Assembly: GCA_032906765.1 (NCBI GenBank)
Contig: JAJTZB010000002.1
Span: 124,001-188,000, forward strand
Reading direction: 5' to 3'
Origin: Nitrososphaerales archaeon
Lineage (GTDB): Archaea; Thermoproteota; Nitrososphaeria; Nitrososphaerales; Gagatemarchaeaceae
DNA length: 64,000 bases
The notes under the pieces were generated by a model. The model saw only the letters and a program-made list of their open reading frames with translations, searched no databases and was not told the DNA's origin. Each line of letters starts with the position of its first letter. Position 1 is the stretch's first letter. A program made the translations under genes and the position numbers. Positions 1 through 7,833 of the stretch are shown piece after piece.

Positions 1-1685
1 AGGATTGGTTTCTGCATCCTGCTGAGGCTGACGACAGCCTCGCCCACCTGTAGCGCCCCTATGTGGTCCTTCTGTTCGCGTGTCAGGCTAAGGGCGTCTC
101 CAATCAGCGCCAGGTCCTCCGGCCACGCCACCCTGTGGATGACCCTAACTCCGGAGTTCTTGATCATCTCTGAGGCGACCTGTGTCGGAAACTGGGCCAC
201 GAAGAGCATAGCCTCGCCGAACTTCCTCAGCTCAGAGATCATCCTCTCTCCCACGCTCGGCGGGTCTTCCGTCCTCCTCGAAGGGGCAACGTTTCTCGCC
301 TCCTCCACAACTGTCAGGTGCTCAAGACTGCTTCGTCTCCTGATCCTGTACTCGTAGACCATCTTCAGCATTATGTCAGTGAATACACTCCTTGTTTGCG
401 CGTCCCTGAGATGGCCCAACTCGATACAGACGACCTTCCCGAGAAGCTCCTCCAAGCTGTACGTCCCGGGCCCGTCAAGCGCCTTCCCCGCCTGTCCCTG
501 TGTCAGGGGCACTAACCTGCGGAGCAGCGCGACCTTCGTTTCATTGTCGTAGGCAGATCTCAGGGGGTATGCCTCGATTGTCCTGACGAGCGATGCGAGA
601 CTGGGTATCTCATCCTCACTGCTCTCTGTCACCCGCTTCTGGAGGGCGTTTCTGAACATGTACGCCTGGGGGTGCGTGAAGTGGTAGATGTCGGAGAAGA
701 TGTCTGTGACCATCGCTATGTGTTCCATCGGGTCTGTGGACTGCGAAGCCTCGACCGGATTGATTGAGAAATCATCCTTGCCAGGTGATAACACCTGCCC
801 GCCTACCCGGGAAACTATTGGAGCGTACTCGTTATGCCAATCCAGGACCATTACAGGAAGACCCATCTCTGCGACCTGCTGCACTACAGTCGCTGCAGTA
901 GTCGACTTGCCGCTGCCTGTCATTCCCAATATTGCCACGTGCCTCTTGAGGTCGTCGAGCTGGAGGTGGAAGTCGTGGAACTCTCCGCCGGCAGACTTCA
1001 CGGTGCCGAGGAGAATCCCGGTCTTGCCGGACTCTGCTGCGTTCGGCAAATAGAACTGCGGCGACTGTCCAAGCGAGCCAACGGACGGGCTCCTGCCCTC
1101 GAACGATTCGAGAGTGCTCACAACGGAGGCGCTCCCGACCTGAGGGAGGCGCGGCTCACTGGGAAGGAAGAGCGTCTTCACGAAGTCTCGCAGCTCGTTC
1201 CTGCACAGCCTCCTCACAGTCGCACTCGGCAGGGCGACTGTCAGGGTCGCGGCCAGGACGCTGGCCCGCTGCTCAAGGCTTTGTGCTGCCTCGCCCAACT
1301 CCTTACTTTTTGTGTCAACCCAGGTGCCGACAACGAGGTCGAACTCGAACAACTCCTTCTCCTCTTCCTCCTCTTGAGCGGGTGTCATCATGGAAATGTA
1401 AAGGAAAGGGACGCCCGCCCTGTAGAGACCGTCAAAGAGGCCACGCATTCTTTGCTGTTGAAGGGTGATGCGCATCGTCGCAGCGTAGTCCAGTCTCGAC
1501 TCATCCGAGCTGTCCGAGAGCCTGACACGCATCAGGGCCATCACCCTCTCCTTGGAACCGTTCGAAAGTGACACGAACTTCCCGTCTAGGATTCGTATGG
1601 ACTCTAGCTTCAGTGTCTCCGTCGGTCTGATCTTCCAGGCCAACCTGGATCCGAATCCCTCTCCCTCGCCGCGCAAAGCAGTCAC
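1..1685 (-). CDS. VirB4/HerA-like (DUF87) ATPase, C-terminus beyond window
   Basis: The frame stays open from a GTG at 1685 to the window edge (561 codons visible), so the C-terminus is missing. A Walker A motif GMTGSGKST lies at about residues 254-262 and a Walker B-like VVEEA at about 459-463, the pattern of the HerA/VirB4/FtsK superfamily. The roughly 250 residues before the P-loop, including an acidic EEEEE stretch, resemble the N-terminal region of VirB4/TraC conjugation ATPases more than the short HAS-barrel of HerA. No NurA, Mre11 or Rad50 gene is adjacent, which argues against end-resection HerA. The start overlaps the stop of the prepilin gene (GTGA), so it belongs to the pilus operon. 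A role in energising pilus function or DNA transfer across the membrane is inferred. CedB of the crenarchaeal DNA import system is the closest functional analogue I can name. Confidence 0.8.
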   Translation of the reverse strand, partial: MTALRGEGEGFGSRLAWKIRPTETLKLESIRILDGKFVSLSNGSKERVMALMRVRLSDSSDESRLDYAATMRITLQQQRMRGLFDGLYRAGVPFLYISMMTPAQEEEEEKELFEFDLVVGTWVDTKSKELGEAAQSLEQRASVLAATLTVALPSATVRRLCRNELRDFVKTLFLPSEPRLPQVGSASVVSTLESFEGRSPSVGSLGQSPQFYLPNAAESGKTGILLGTVKSAGGEFHDFHLQLDDLKRHVAILGMTGSGKSTTAATVVQQVAEMGLPVMVLDWHNEYAPIVSRVGGQVLSPGKDDFSINPVEASQSTDPMEHIAMVTDIFSDIYHFTHPQAYMFRNALQKRVTESSEDEIPSLASLVRTIEAYPLRSAYDNETKVALLRRLVPLTQGQAGKALDGPGTYSLEELLGKVVCIELGHLRDAQTRSVFTDIMLKMVYEYRIRRRSSLEHLTVVEEARNVAPSRRTEDPPSVGERMISELRKFGEAMLFVAQFPTQVASEMIKNSGVRVIHRVAWPEDLALIGDALSLTREQKDHIGALQVGEAVVSLSRMQKPI

Positions 1686-1888
1686 CAGTGGAAGAGAGAG
1701 CCGAACATGTTGCTGATTGCAGATGAGATTGAGCTCCAGATACTGGAGGTGTAGCTCGCGCTCTGCTTCAGTATCGACTCGATCCCTCCCACAAGGAGCG
1801 AGAGTGCGACGAGGGCGACCGACAGGAGCAGAGCCTCCTCGATCAGCTGCGCACCTGACCTCCTTGTGAACCTCTCCCTTCTCTTCAT
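1682..1888 (-). CDS. Flp-like class III prepilin
   Basis: This 68-residue protein has the layout of an archaeal or Tad-type prepilin. A basic N-terminus (KRRERFTRR) is followed by SGAQLIEE and a hydrophobic stretch to about residue 34. Cleavage after Gly12 would leave Glu at mature position +5, the hallmark of type IV pilins. The remainder is Ser-rich and ends in a tryptophan. It lies 20 nt after the TadC-like gene and overlaps the GTG start of the VirB4-like ATPase by 4 nt. It is probably the major pilus subunit processed by a class III prepilin peptidase encoded elsewhere; no peptidase gene is visible in the window. Confidence 0.75.
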   Translation of the reverse strand: MKRRERFTRRSGAQLIEEALLLSVALVALSLLVGGIESILKQSASYTSSIWSSISSAISNMFGSLFHW

Positions 1889-1908
1889 GCCATGTTGAGT
1901 CTGTTTCG

Positions 1909-2547
1909 CTATTTAATTCCCCACAGGGGAGCGACGGGGACTGCAGCCAGGGGTGAGGCGGCCTCCAGCGCCAGCGCGAAGACCGTCATCGCCACGGCCA
2001 GGTCAACGTAGAAACGTTTGCCCGAAAGGAAGACCCCGAGCATCGAGGAGCTGATGCCGACCAGCGCGGCAGCGGTGTAAGTAAGTGTCGGCCCTCCGGT
2101 CGAGGAGCCGGCCTGGAGGAAGTTGATGCTGCTCACGACGGGCCCGATTGCAGAGATGATTGCCATCACAGCCCCGAGGACTGCGCACATTATGTATCCC
2201 CTTAACTGCAAGACTCGACCCTCCAGCAGCCTCGCCTCCCTCGCCTTCAGCCATCCTTCCAGCACGGTGGCGAGCGCTTCTCCCTTCTGTCCCATGACCC
2301 TCGCGCTACTTCTCGAAGCGTTGACGATGAGGCTAGCGAGCATCGACAGTTCCCTCGCCTCGTCCGAAACCAATGCAGCCAGAGAAACGGCCGGGGGATG
2401 TCCCAGGAGGACTTTCCTGGCTGCCGCGCGTTCCTCCTTTCCTCCGGCGCCGAGGGATTTTACTATCGAGGCCGAGACGCCCCGCCCAGAGCTGACGGAG
2501 TCGAGCACATGCCTCAGGAGCAGCAGTCTGGCGAGATCCCTGTTCAA
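1909..2547 (-). CDS. TadC-like type II secretion F-domain membrane protein
   Basis: The 212-residue protein has the T2SSF/TadC/ArlJ layout. A helical cytoplasmic part (residues 1-110) contains repeated Ala/Leu helices and an LGHPPA segment shared in form with its upstream neighbour. Three or four hydrophobic segments follow (roughly 115-135, 145-170, 175-205). Such proteins form the inner-membrane platform that couples the motor ATPase to pilus assembly. Its start overlaps the end of the TadB-like gene (ATGA), the usual TadB-TadC pairing. Residues 55-90 (LSMLASLIVNASRSSARVMGQKG) fit the standard F-domain helix pair. The exact partner specificity cannot be read from sequence. Confidence 0.75.
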   Translation of the reverse strand: MNRDLARLLLLRHVLDSVSSGRGVSASIVKSLGAGGKEERAAARKVLLGHPPAVSLAALVSDEARELSMLASLIVNASRSSARVMGQKGEALATVLEGWLKAREARLLEGRVLQLRGYIMCAVLGAVMAIISAIGPVVSSINFLQAGSSTGGPTLTYTAAALVGISSSMLGVFLSGKRFYVDLAVAMTVFALALEAASPLAAVPVAPLWGIK

Positions 2548-3245
2548 CCCAGTCTTCGCCTCTCAGTCGATGAGAAGTAGAATGCGACGTCCAGAAGCAC
2601 GACCTCGAGCGCAACCGTCTCCCCGAGGCTGGCGGGGTCGCTCTGGTGGGAGAATATCAGGAAGAGGAGCAACATAATGGGGGCGAAGAACGCCACCGCT
2701 GTGAAGAGCGGTAGCTTCGATTCCTCAGCAAGCTGAGACGAATTCGTTATGCCCTGGCTCTCCTCACCTCGCTCCACTATCGCGCCCAGCCGAGCGGCAG
2801 CCACAGAACGGAGGACGTCCCTTGCTGAGTAAGAAGCGAGCCTGTCTCCCACCTCCTCCAAGGCAGAGGCGGGAGGGCGCCCGAGCAGGATTCTGGCGCG
2901 TGCGGCTTTCAGCACCGTCGAGATGCCTGGCTCGCTGGACCTGAGGTACAAGAATGACCTTGTCAACGAACGCGTTGCTTCGATGTTCGCAGATCCCATG
3001 ACGGCCAGCACAGGTGACTCCTTCGACTGCGAGTATGCCTCAGCCTCCAACAGTCGTTTCGGAAACGACAGTCCGAGATAGCACGTGATTGCGGCGATAA
3101 CTATCCCGAGTTCTGGTGCGCTGCTACCCAGTATGCCCACCGTCAGGAAGTACACCGCGAGGCCGCCCGAACCGCCAGCGATGCCTCCAAACAGTAGCAT
3201 TTTGCGCGCGTCCAGACCGTAATGTTGCCAGGATGAGACCTTCAC
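2544..3245 (-). CDS. TadB-like type II secretion F-domain membrane protein
   Basis: A 233-residue platform protein with two N-terminal transmembrane segments (about 17-37 and 44-60), a helical cytoplasmic F-domain (70-180, containing LLGRPPASALEEVG) and a C-terminal membrane pair (about 185-220). The LGRPP motif parallels LGHPP in the following TadC-like gene, so the two are paralogous halves, as in Tad systems. It overlaps the TadA-like ATPase upstream by 4 nt and the TadC-like gene downstream by 4 nt, indicating translational coupling. Role: inner-membrane assembly platform of the pilus. Confidence 0.75.
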   Translation of the reverse strand: MKVSSWQHYGLDARKMLLFGGIAGGSGGLAVYFLTVGILGSSAPELGIVIAAITCYLGLSFPKRLLEAEAYSQSKESPVLAVMGSANIEATRSLTRSFLYLRSSEPGISTVLKAARARILLGRPPASALEEVGDRLASYSARDVLRSVAAARLGAIVERGEESQGITNSSQLAEESKLPLFTAVAFFAPIMLLLFLIFSHQSDPASLGETVALEVVLLDVAFYFSSTERRRLG

Positions 3246-4717
3246 CTCGCAGTCATCTGCCTGCCACTCATCGCTGCCGTCGTCTCGACGACCCTTTCGA
3301 GGAGCTCCTCACTGGTTCTTCCCTGCGGTGGACTCACACGCTCCCACGGAACAACCCGCCTGAGCTCGAAAGACCTGTCGCGAATGTAGAGCTCCCTGAG
3401 CCTCGGCTCGTCCACTTCAGACACCATCTCGCAGACCCTCGAGCAGACCCTCAACGGTTTCAGGCGGTCGGGCCTGCTCATCTGGACAAGGACTCCCAGG
3501 TCGAGAAGGTTCTGCTTCGCGATTCCGTGGACGTTCACCCATCTCCTGACTGCTTGCTCTAGGGAAGAAGCGTGAAAAGTCTGAATCCCTCTGACGCCGG
3601 AGGCCAGCGCGTGATAAAACGCCCTGCTGTGCTCCTCTGACTGGATCTCGCTCAATATGACCAAGTCTGGCGACCTGTGGAGGACCTTCACTATCTCCGT
3701 CTCCTTCGTATGGAGGTATCCGCCAGTCCGCTCAAATGGGTCGACCTTGATCTTGACCTGATGGTATCCCCTGTCAAGCAGGTCCTTCGTCTCTACGGCG
3801 TCTTCTATGTAGATCCTTCTCAAGTTCGGGTTGAGCTGCTCGTCAAGCGCGTTCAGCAGCGTCGTCTTGCCCGTCCCAGTCTCTCCGATTATGGTCACGT
3901 TGCCGCCGAGTTCCAGCCACGAAACGAGGAACGACGCCGCCTCGTCCGATAGCACGTTCATCTCGACAAGCTGCGGAAGCGTCAGCGACGTAATGTTGAG
4001 CCTCCTGACGTCCAGCAAAAACCTGTTGACCGAGATGGGGTCGAGGTCGAGCGAGACCCTGAGCCTGGCGCCAGAAACCTCAAGGTCGTTCTTGAGGGAG
4101 GGTGTCGCGTAGTCAAGGGTGTATCCCCTGAACGTGTCGAGATGCGTCTCCAGTGCTTTCCTCTCCCTCTCGGTGAACAAGATCGAAGTGTTGCACCTTC
4201 CCACCCTGGAATGGTCGAGGTACGCCGGAGACGAATCCGAGTCGACGTAGAATTCTGTGACGAACCTGTCTTTTGCCAGAGCCAAGACGCGAGACATACC
4301 GATGACGTCGTAGGCGACGAGTTCCGAGAGCTCCTTGACCCGGGCGGCCCCAGGAATTCTCGCGAGCGGCCCCGCAGCCAGCTGCTGGAGAACTTGTAGC
4401 AGCCGAGTAAAAGTCAGCGGCTCGACCGACTCCGGGTCCAACGCGTCTGCAGTGGCCGCAGCTACATGCCGGAGCCTGACGAGCGTCTCCTCCTGGATCA
4501 TGTTCGCCACCCCATATTCCTGCGTCGTCTCATTCTTCGAGATGAGGTAGCTGAAAGGGTACCACTCGTAGGCCACGGGATGGTCAGTTGGGGGTGGTCC
4601 GAAGAGCTCTACCAGCAGTGGCGGTGGCGAACGCTTTTCCTTCTTCGCCTCAAGGATTCTGAGGAGTCCTCTGGACAAGGGGCCTTCCACTGTTATCTTC
4701 AGAGAAAGCGTGTCCAA
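3242..4717 (-). CDS. tadA: TadA/GspE-type pilus assembly ATPase
   Basis: This 491-residue secretion ATPase has a divergent N-terminal domain (about 1-200) and a RecA-like motor. The Walker A motif IIGETGTGKTT lies near residue 275-284, followed by a KVDPFERTGGYLHTKE segment and an LVILSEIQSEEHSRAF Walker B/His-box region. This matches archaeal TadA/VirB11-like E-family ATPases that power pilin polymerisation. The start is a TTG at 4717, supported by a TATA-like box centred near 4743, about 26 nt upstream, which implies a leaderless mRNA. It is the first gene of the minus-strand pilus operon and is divergent from the pseudopilin cluster. Confidence 0.85.
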   Translation of the reverse strand: MDTLSLKITVEGPLSRGLLRILEAKKEKRSPPPLLVELFGPPPTDHPVAYEWYPFSYLISKNETTQEYGVANMIQEETLVRLRHVAAATADALDPESVEPLTFTRLLQVLQQLAAGPLARIPGAARVKELSELVAYDVIGMSRVLALAKDRFVTEFYVDSDSSPAYLDHSRVGRCNTSILFTERERKALETHLDTFRGYTLDYATPSLKNDLEVSGARLRVSLDLDPISVNRFLLDVRRLNITSLTLPQLVEMNVLSDEAASFLVSWLELGGNVTIIGETGTGKTTLLNALDEQLNPNLRRIYIEDAVETKDLLDRGYHQVKIKVDPFERTGGYLHTKETEIVKVLHRSPDLVILSEIQSEEHSRAFYHALASGVRGIQTFHASSLEQAVRRWVNVHGIAKQNLLDLGVLVQMSRPDRLKPLRVCSRVCEMVSEVDEPRLRELYIRDRSFELRRVVPWERVSPPQGRTSEELLERVVETTAAMSGRQMTAR

Positions 4718-4738
4718 GCTAAAAGTGCCCCCGTTGCC

Positions 4739-4747
4739 GCTTAAATC
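4739..4747. promoter_or_regulatory. Shared bidirectional TATA box of the pilus locus
   Basis: The box CTTAAATC contains a self-complementary TTAA core. Its centre lies about 26 nt from the TTG start of the minus-strand TadA gene (4717) and about 26 nt from the TTG at 4770 on the plus strand. Both distances fit archaeal TATA-to-start spacing for leaderless mRNAs, so one box probably serves both pilus operons. The symmetric spacing is seen directly; use in both directions is inferred. Confidence 0.6.
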
Positions 4748-4769
4748 TCCATCAGAGGTTCAACTCTGC

Positions 4770-5129
4770 TTGGTCGAGATACTAGAGTACGCACTCGTCG
4801 TGTTTGCATCGACTCTAGTCATTTCTTTCTCGTTCGTGAACTACTCCGCGTACTCTGCCTCAATCGAGAACGCCACCCAGCGCGCAGACTACTCCTCCTA
4901 TCTGACCCTCGCCTACGCCGCGATAGAAAGGGGGAGTTCCAGTGGTGCCTTGAGTCTCGATCACGCGTCGTTGAATTGCAGCTCGGGCAGGTTGGAGTTC
5001 GATTCCCCATCATTCTCTGCGGGATCGTCCCTGCCTGTTGGATGCGGGTTCACCTACACGAGGCTCATAGGGCCGCATATTCTCACATTCCGCTACTCGA
5101 ACGGCTATCTGGGCTTGGAGGTTGGGTGA
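4770..5129 (+). CDS. TadE/pilin-like membrane-anchored protein
   Basis: The protein begins with a short N-terminus and a pilin-like hydrophobic helix containing EYALVVFAST, followed by a Ser-rich extracytoplasmic domain with two cysteines. The start chosen is a TTG at 4770 (119 aa), because a TATA-like box lies 26 nt upstream. A GTG at 4710 would add 20 residues but would lie upstream of that promoter's transcription start. The EYAL motif resembles Flp and TadE pseudopilins. It is the first of four or five overlapping genes divergent from the TadA motor. It is probably a minor pilin or pilus-tip component. Confidence 0.6.
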   Translation: MVEILEYALVVFASTLVISFSFVNYSAYSASIENATQRADYSSYLTLAYAAIERGSSSGALSLDHASLNCSSGRLEFDSPSFSAGSSLPVGCGFTYTRLIGPHILTFRYSNGYLGLEVG

Positions 5130-5508
5130 CCTGCCAGCCTCGTCCTACTCCTCCTCAGTTTCCTGGGGCCTCTACTTGGCGTCCTCACTCCTTCTCGTCG
5201 GCACCGTGCTACCTGCCTTGGATGGCGTGAGGAACTATGCTGACAACCGAGCATGCGCTGCGGTCGCCGATGGCGTTCTGGGGAACCTCCTCTCACTTCG
5301 TCCTGGTCTGATCGTGTTGATTCCACTGGGCTCGTTGTCCCCCGGAATGACGGTCGAGATGCAAGGTCACACGCTGAGCATCTTGTTTGGACGTTCAGTT
5401 GCCGAGAGGAAGGTCGCCTGGCTTCTCCCGACCGTTACCCTTGCAGCGGGTTTCGACTACCTCGTGAAGCTCAACGGAACCTCAGTGGAGGTGCTCAGGC
5501 CTGTCTGA
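5122..5508 (+). CDS. Pseudopilin-like membrane protein
   Basis: A 128-residue protein starting at TTG 5122, overlapping the preceding gene by 8 nt. One N-terminal hydrophobic segment (about residues 13-32) anchors a small domain rich in beta-prone residues with GMTVEMQGHTLSI. The single-anchor layout and operon position suggest a TadE/TadF-like minor pilin. I recognise no specific family. The overlap with both neighbours indicates translational coupling within the pilus cluster. Confidence 0.55.
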   Translation: MGDLPASSYSSSVSWGLYLASSLLLVGTVLPALDGVRNYADNRACAAVADGVLGNLLSLRPGLIVLIPLGSLSPGMTVEMQGHTLSILFGRSVAERKVAWLLPTVTLAAGFDYLVKLNGTSVEVLRPV

Positions 5509-5536
5509 GACTGGACTCTACACGGACGTCGCCCTG

Positions 5537-5608
5537 ATGTACTTCTTGCTGCTGATGCTCCTCTTCCTCGCCCTCATAGTCGTGATTCCGAGGTTCCTCT
5601 TCGGTTGA
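5537..5608 (+). CDS. Tiny single-helix membrane peptide
   Basis: An ATG at 5537 opens a 23-codon frame that is almost entirely hydrophobic (MYFLLLMLLFLALIVV, then IPRFLFG). It fills the gap between two pseudopilin genes and its TGA overlaps the next TTG start. The position and composition suggest a small membrane component of the pilus. A frame this short could be chance. Confidence 0.35.
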   Translation: MYFLLLMLLFLALIVVIPRFLFG

Positions 5609-5967
5609 GATTCGTCGACGTCTCCGTAGCCGCCATCATCGGCATGACCGCACTAGCATCGCTCGTCGCCTGGAATCCATACTCATTCGAGGAGGGCTCT
5701 AGGCTCTATTTGCGGGAAGCTTCGCTGCAGGACTACATGACTACCATAGTGGCAGCGGAAGGTGTTCCCTGGTTCCAACACGCCAGCTTCTCGAGCATCT
5801 GCAACAGACTGTCCCAGTATTCCAACTCCACGGTCGAGGTCTCTGCGGTTGTGGACGGCCTTGCGTGCTCTACTCCACCCCCGAGGGGCGCACCTTCGGC
5901 GAACCTGACCATCGATGTTGGCTCTGCAAGAGTGCTCCTCCAGGCATGGCAGGTCGCAGGGCCGTAG
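5605..5967 (+). CDS. Pseudopilin-like membrane protein
   Basis: A 120-residue protein with a TTG start. An N-terminal hydrophobic helix (VSVAAIIGMTALASLVAW, about residues 6-23) is followed by an extracytoplasmic domain with a cysteine pair (about 66 and 87) and N-x-S/T sites. Size and layout match the other proteins of this cluster. It overlaps the tiny peptide upstream and runs 22 nt into the next gene. A minor-pilin or pseudopilin role is inferred from context only. Confidence 0.55.
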   Translation: MRFVDVSVAAIIGMTALASLVAWNPYSFEEGSRLYLREASLQDYMTTIVAAEGVPWFQHASFSSICNRLSQYSNSTVEVSAVVDGLACSTPPPRGAPSANLTIDVGSARVLLQAWQVAGP

Positions 5968-6743
5968 GCGCTAGCCTAGCCGCAGCAGTCATCTTCTCCT
6001 CGGTCCTGATCTCCAACTTCATCCTGGTTTCTGCCGAGCGACAGAAGTTCGAGTTCACCTCCATCGCCGCGGAGGAGAGGGGCCTCTACGACCAAGCCGT
6101 TGTCGTGAAGGCAGCTGCTATCACGGACTTGCTCGACAAGATGCAGGACTCCCTATCTTCAAGGACGTTCCAGTGCTCTGACGCGACCACAGCGATTACT
6201 CTCTTAGCTTCGACGGAGAAGGTGGACGTCGGCTGGGAGGGAGTATTTTCCTCAGGGAAGCTTTCGGCTGCTCCGCAACAGACAATTCAAGATGACGTCC
6301 TCGCTCTTGCCCCCTTCAACGGCACTGCAGCAGGCCTTGCAGACTTCGAGGTAAGGCTCTCGGTGGATGGCAAAGCCCCCGACTCGTCAGTTGCTCTGGG
6401 CGTGAACGAGACACACCTGGTCAACTTGCCCATCCGCTTGCCTGCGCTCGTGTCGACTTGCCTTCAATCTGTTGATGTCGTTCTGTCGGGCTTGGAGGGC
6501 ATCGGAGGTCAGTTGTGCAACGCCACAATCGTCGAGAGCACGATCACTTCCATCGGGAGTTCTCTAAGAAGTGCCGCTGCGTCTTCCGGCTTCTCGCTCT
6601 CGATTTCTTACTCAACAGTCCCAGGCACTGCGTGCGCGGCGAGCTTCACCGTGCTGGTCTCGCAGTATTCGATAGATGGACCCGAAGGACCGTTCACATT
6701 CTCTGCGTCGGAATCGGCTGAAGTGCAATGGTACTCTGCGTAA
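5946..6743 (+). CDS. Large pseudopilin/TadG-like surface protein
   Basis: Starting at ATG 5946 the protein is 265 residues. It opens with MAGRRAVGASLAAAV, a basic patch and small residue before a hydrophobic helix, as in TadE/TadG or archaeal class III signal peptides. A roughly 235-residue extracytoplasmic domain with four or five cysteines and several N-x-S/T sequons follows. It is the last gene of the plus-strand pilus cluster. Its final 50 nt overlap the 3' end of the convergent TFB gene. It probably decorates or caps the pilus. Confidence 0.55.
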   Translation: MAGRRAVGASLAAAVIFSSVLISNFILVSAERQKFEFTSIAAEERGLYDQAVVVKAAAITDLLDKMQDSLSSRTFQCSDATTAITLLASTEKVDVGWEGVFSSGKLSAAPQQTIQDDVLALAPFNGTAAGLADFEVRLSVDGKAPDSSVALGVNETHLVNLPIRLPALVSTCLQSVDVVLSGLEGIGGQLCNATIVESTITSIGSSLRSAAASSGFSLSISYSTVPGTACAASFTVLVSQYSIDGPEGPFTFSASESAEVQWYSA

Positions 6744-7662
6744 TTGCCGGCCTGAAGAGGTCACCGTACTGCTCCCTTACCGTGTACTCTGCAACGTCGC
6801 CGCATTCTGCCAGCTCCTTCTGAGTCACTCGCATTTTTCGCCCTTCCCGACGCGAAAGCAGAGCCTCACCGGCGTAGGCTGCAGTCGCCGCGAGGGCGCA
6901 CGGACTGCGACCTCCCCTTTCAGCTTCGCCCAGCACGCAGAGCGCCTCCAACGCCGCAGTCCGCAGGCTGTTGAAGTACACTGTCTTGTTGACCCCCTCA
7001 TCCGCCAGACGCTTTGTCAGCTCAATGCACAACGAGAGGCGCGCCACGACCCTAGGGACGTACTCCTCGGGCCGTCTCGCATGGGCCTTGAAGGGGGAGT
7101 TCAGAGAGAGCTGGATCAGAGAAGAAGCCTTCACCCTCCTGCCGAGTAGCCTGTGAGCTCGGACTACTTCACGGACCCCAATCGTTGTGACTGCCTCGAT
7201 CTTACAGGCTGTGATGATCGAGTATGCAGACACGGTAGCCGCATTTGTGGCCCTTCCGAACCCCTTGCCTTGGAAAAGTCTCTTCGCAATCAGGATTGCG
7301 TGGCGCATGACAACTCCCGGGAGGGAGAGTTTCTCACATACCCTCTCAATCATCTTCACACATGAGTAGAGCGTGCTGTCCTCCCTTCCGGCGAAGTCTG
7401 AGACGAGCTTCAGGTACCTGAAGCTGGAAGGAGAGGCCGCAAGCCCACGGGAGAACCTCTCCCTTGGTCCCCATTCAAGAGGGCCGAGGTATCCTCCCAG
7501 AGCCTGCCCCGTGAAGTCGATCGCCTTGGGAGACCTTCCTTCTCCGCTCTCTACCACCTCTTTCTCTGTGACGACGCCGCAGGAGCTGCAGACGAACTCG
7601 TCCCTCAAGTCCACGACCTCTCCCGAGCATTCAGCGCATCTCTCTCTGAACGAAGCGAGCAT
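6694..7662 (-). CDS. tfb: Transcription initiation factor TFB
   Basis: A 322-residue TFIIB homologue. The N-terminal zinc ribbon uses Cys9, Cys12, Cys25 and Cys28 (CAEC and CSSCG). The B-finger/linker region follows with IDFTGQALGGYLGP, then two cyclin-like repeats (about 115-210 and 220-300) typical of TFB core binding to TBP and the BRE. Start ATG at 7662. The 3' end overlaps the convergent pseudopilin gene by 50 nt. It recruits RNA polymerase to promoters such as the TATA boxes noted in this window. Confidence 0.9.
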   Translation of the reverse strand: MLASFRERCAECSGEVVDLRDEFVCSSCGVVTEKEVVESGEGRSPKAIDFTGQALGGYLGPLEWGPRERFSRGLAASPSSFRYLKLVSDFAGREDSTLYSCVKMIERVCEKLSLPGVVMRHAILIAKRLFQGKGFGRATNAATVSAYSIITACKIEAVTTIGVREVVRAHRLLGRRVKASSLIQLSLNSPFKAHARRPEEYVPRVVARLSLCIELTKRLADEGVNKTVYFNSLRTAALEALCVLGEAERGGRSPCALAATAAYAGEALLSRREGRKMRVTQKELAECGDVAEYTVREQYGDLFRPAITQSTIALQPIPTQRM

Positions 7663-7833
7663 AGGGTGTTAATGGGTTCCTCTCGTAATCTCCCAGCTGT
7701 AACCTGGTCGTCTGCTCAGCCTACAGACCGATCAGGACTCTCCCTCCGCTCTGGCAGGGAGAGAGGGTGGGCTCAACGAAATTGACACCGCCAAGAGTTA
7801 AATGCCGCAGGCCGATGCTCGAACGCAAATCTC

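Noticed and set aside
834-1571. 245-codon plus-strand frame opposite the VirB4-like ATPase
   Set aside because: It is a shadow of the minus-strand ATPase, which has clear Walker motifs in one uninterrupted frame.
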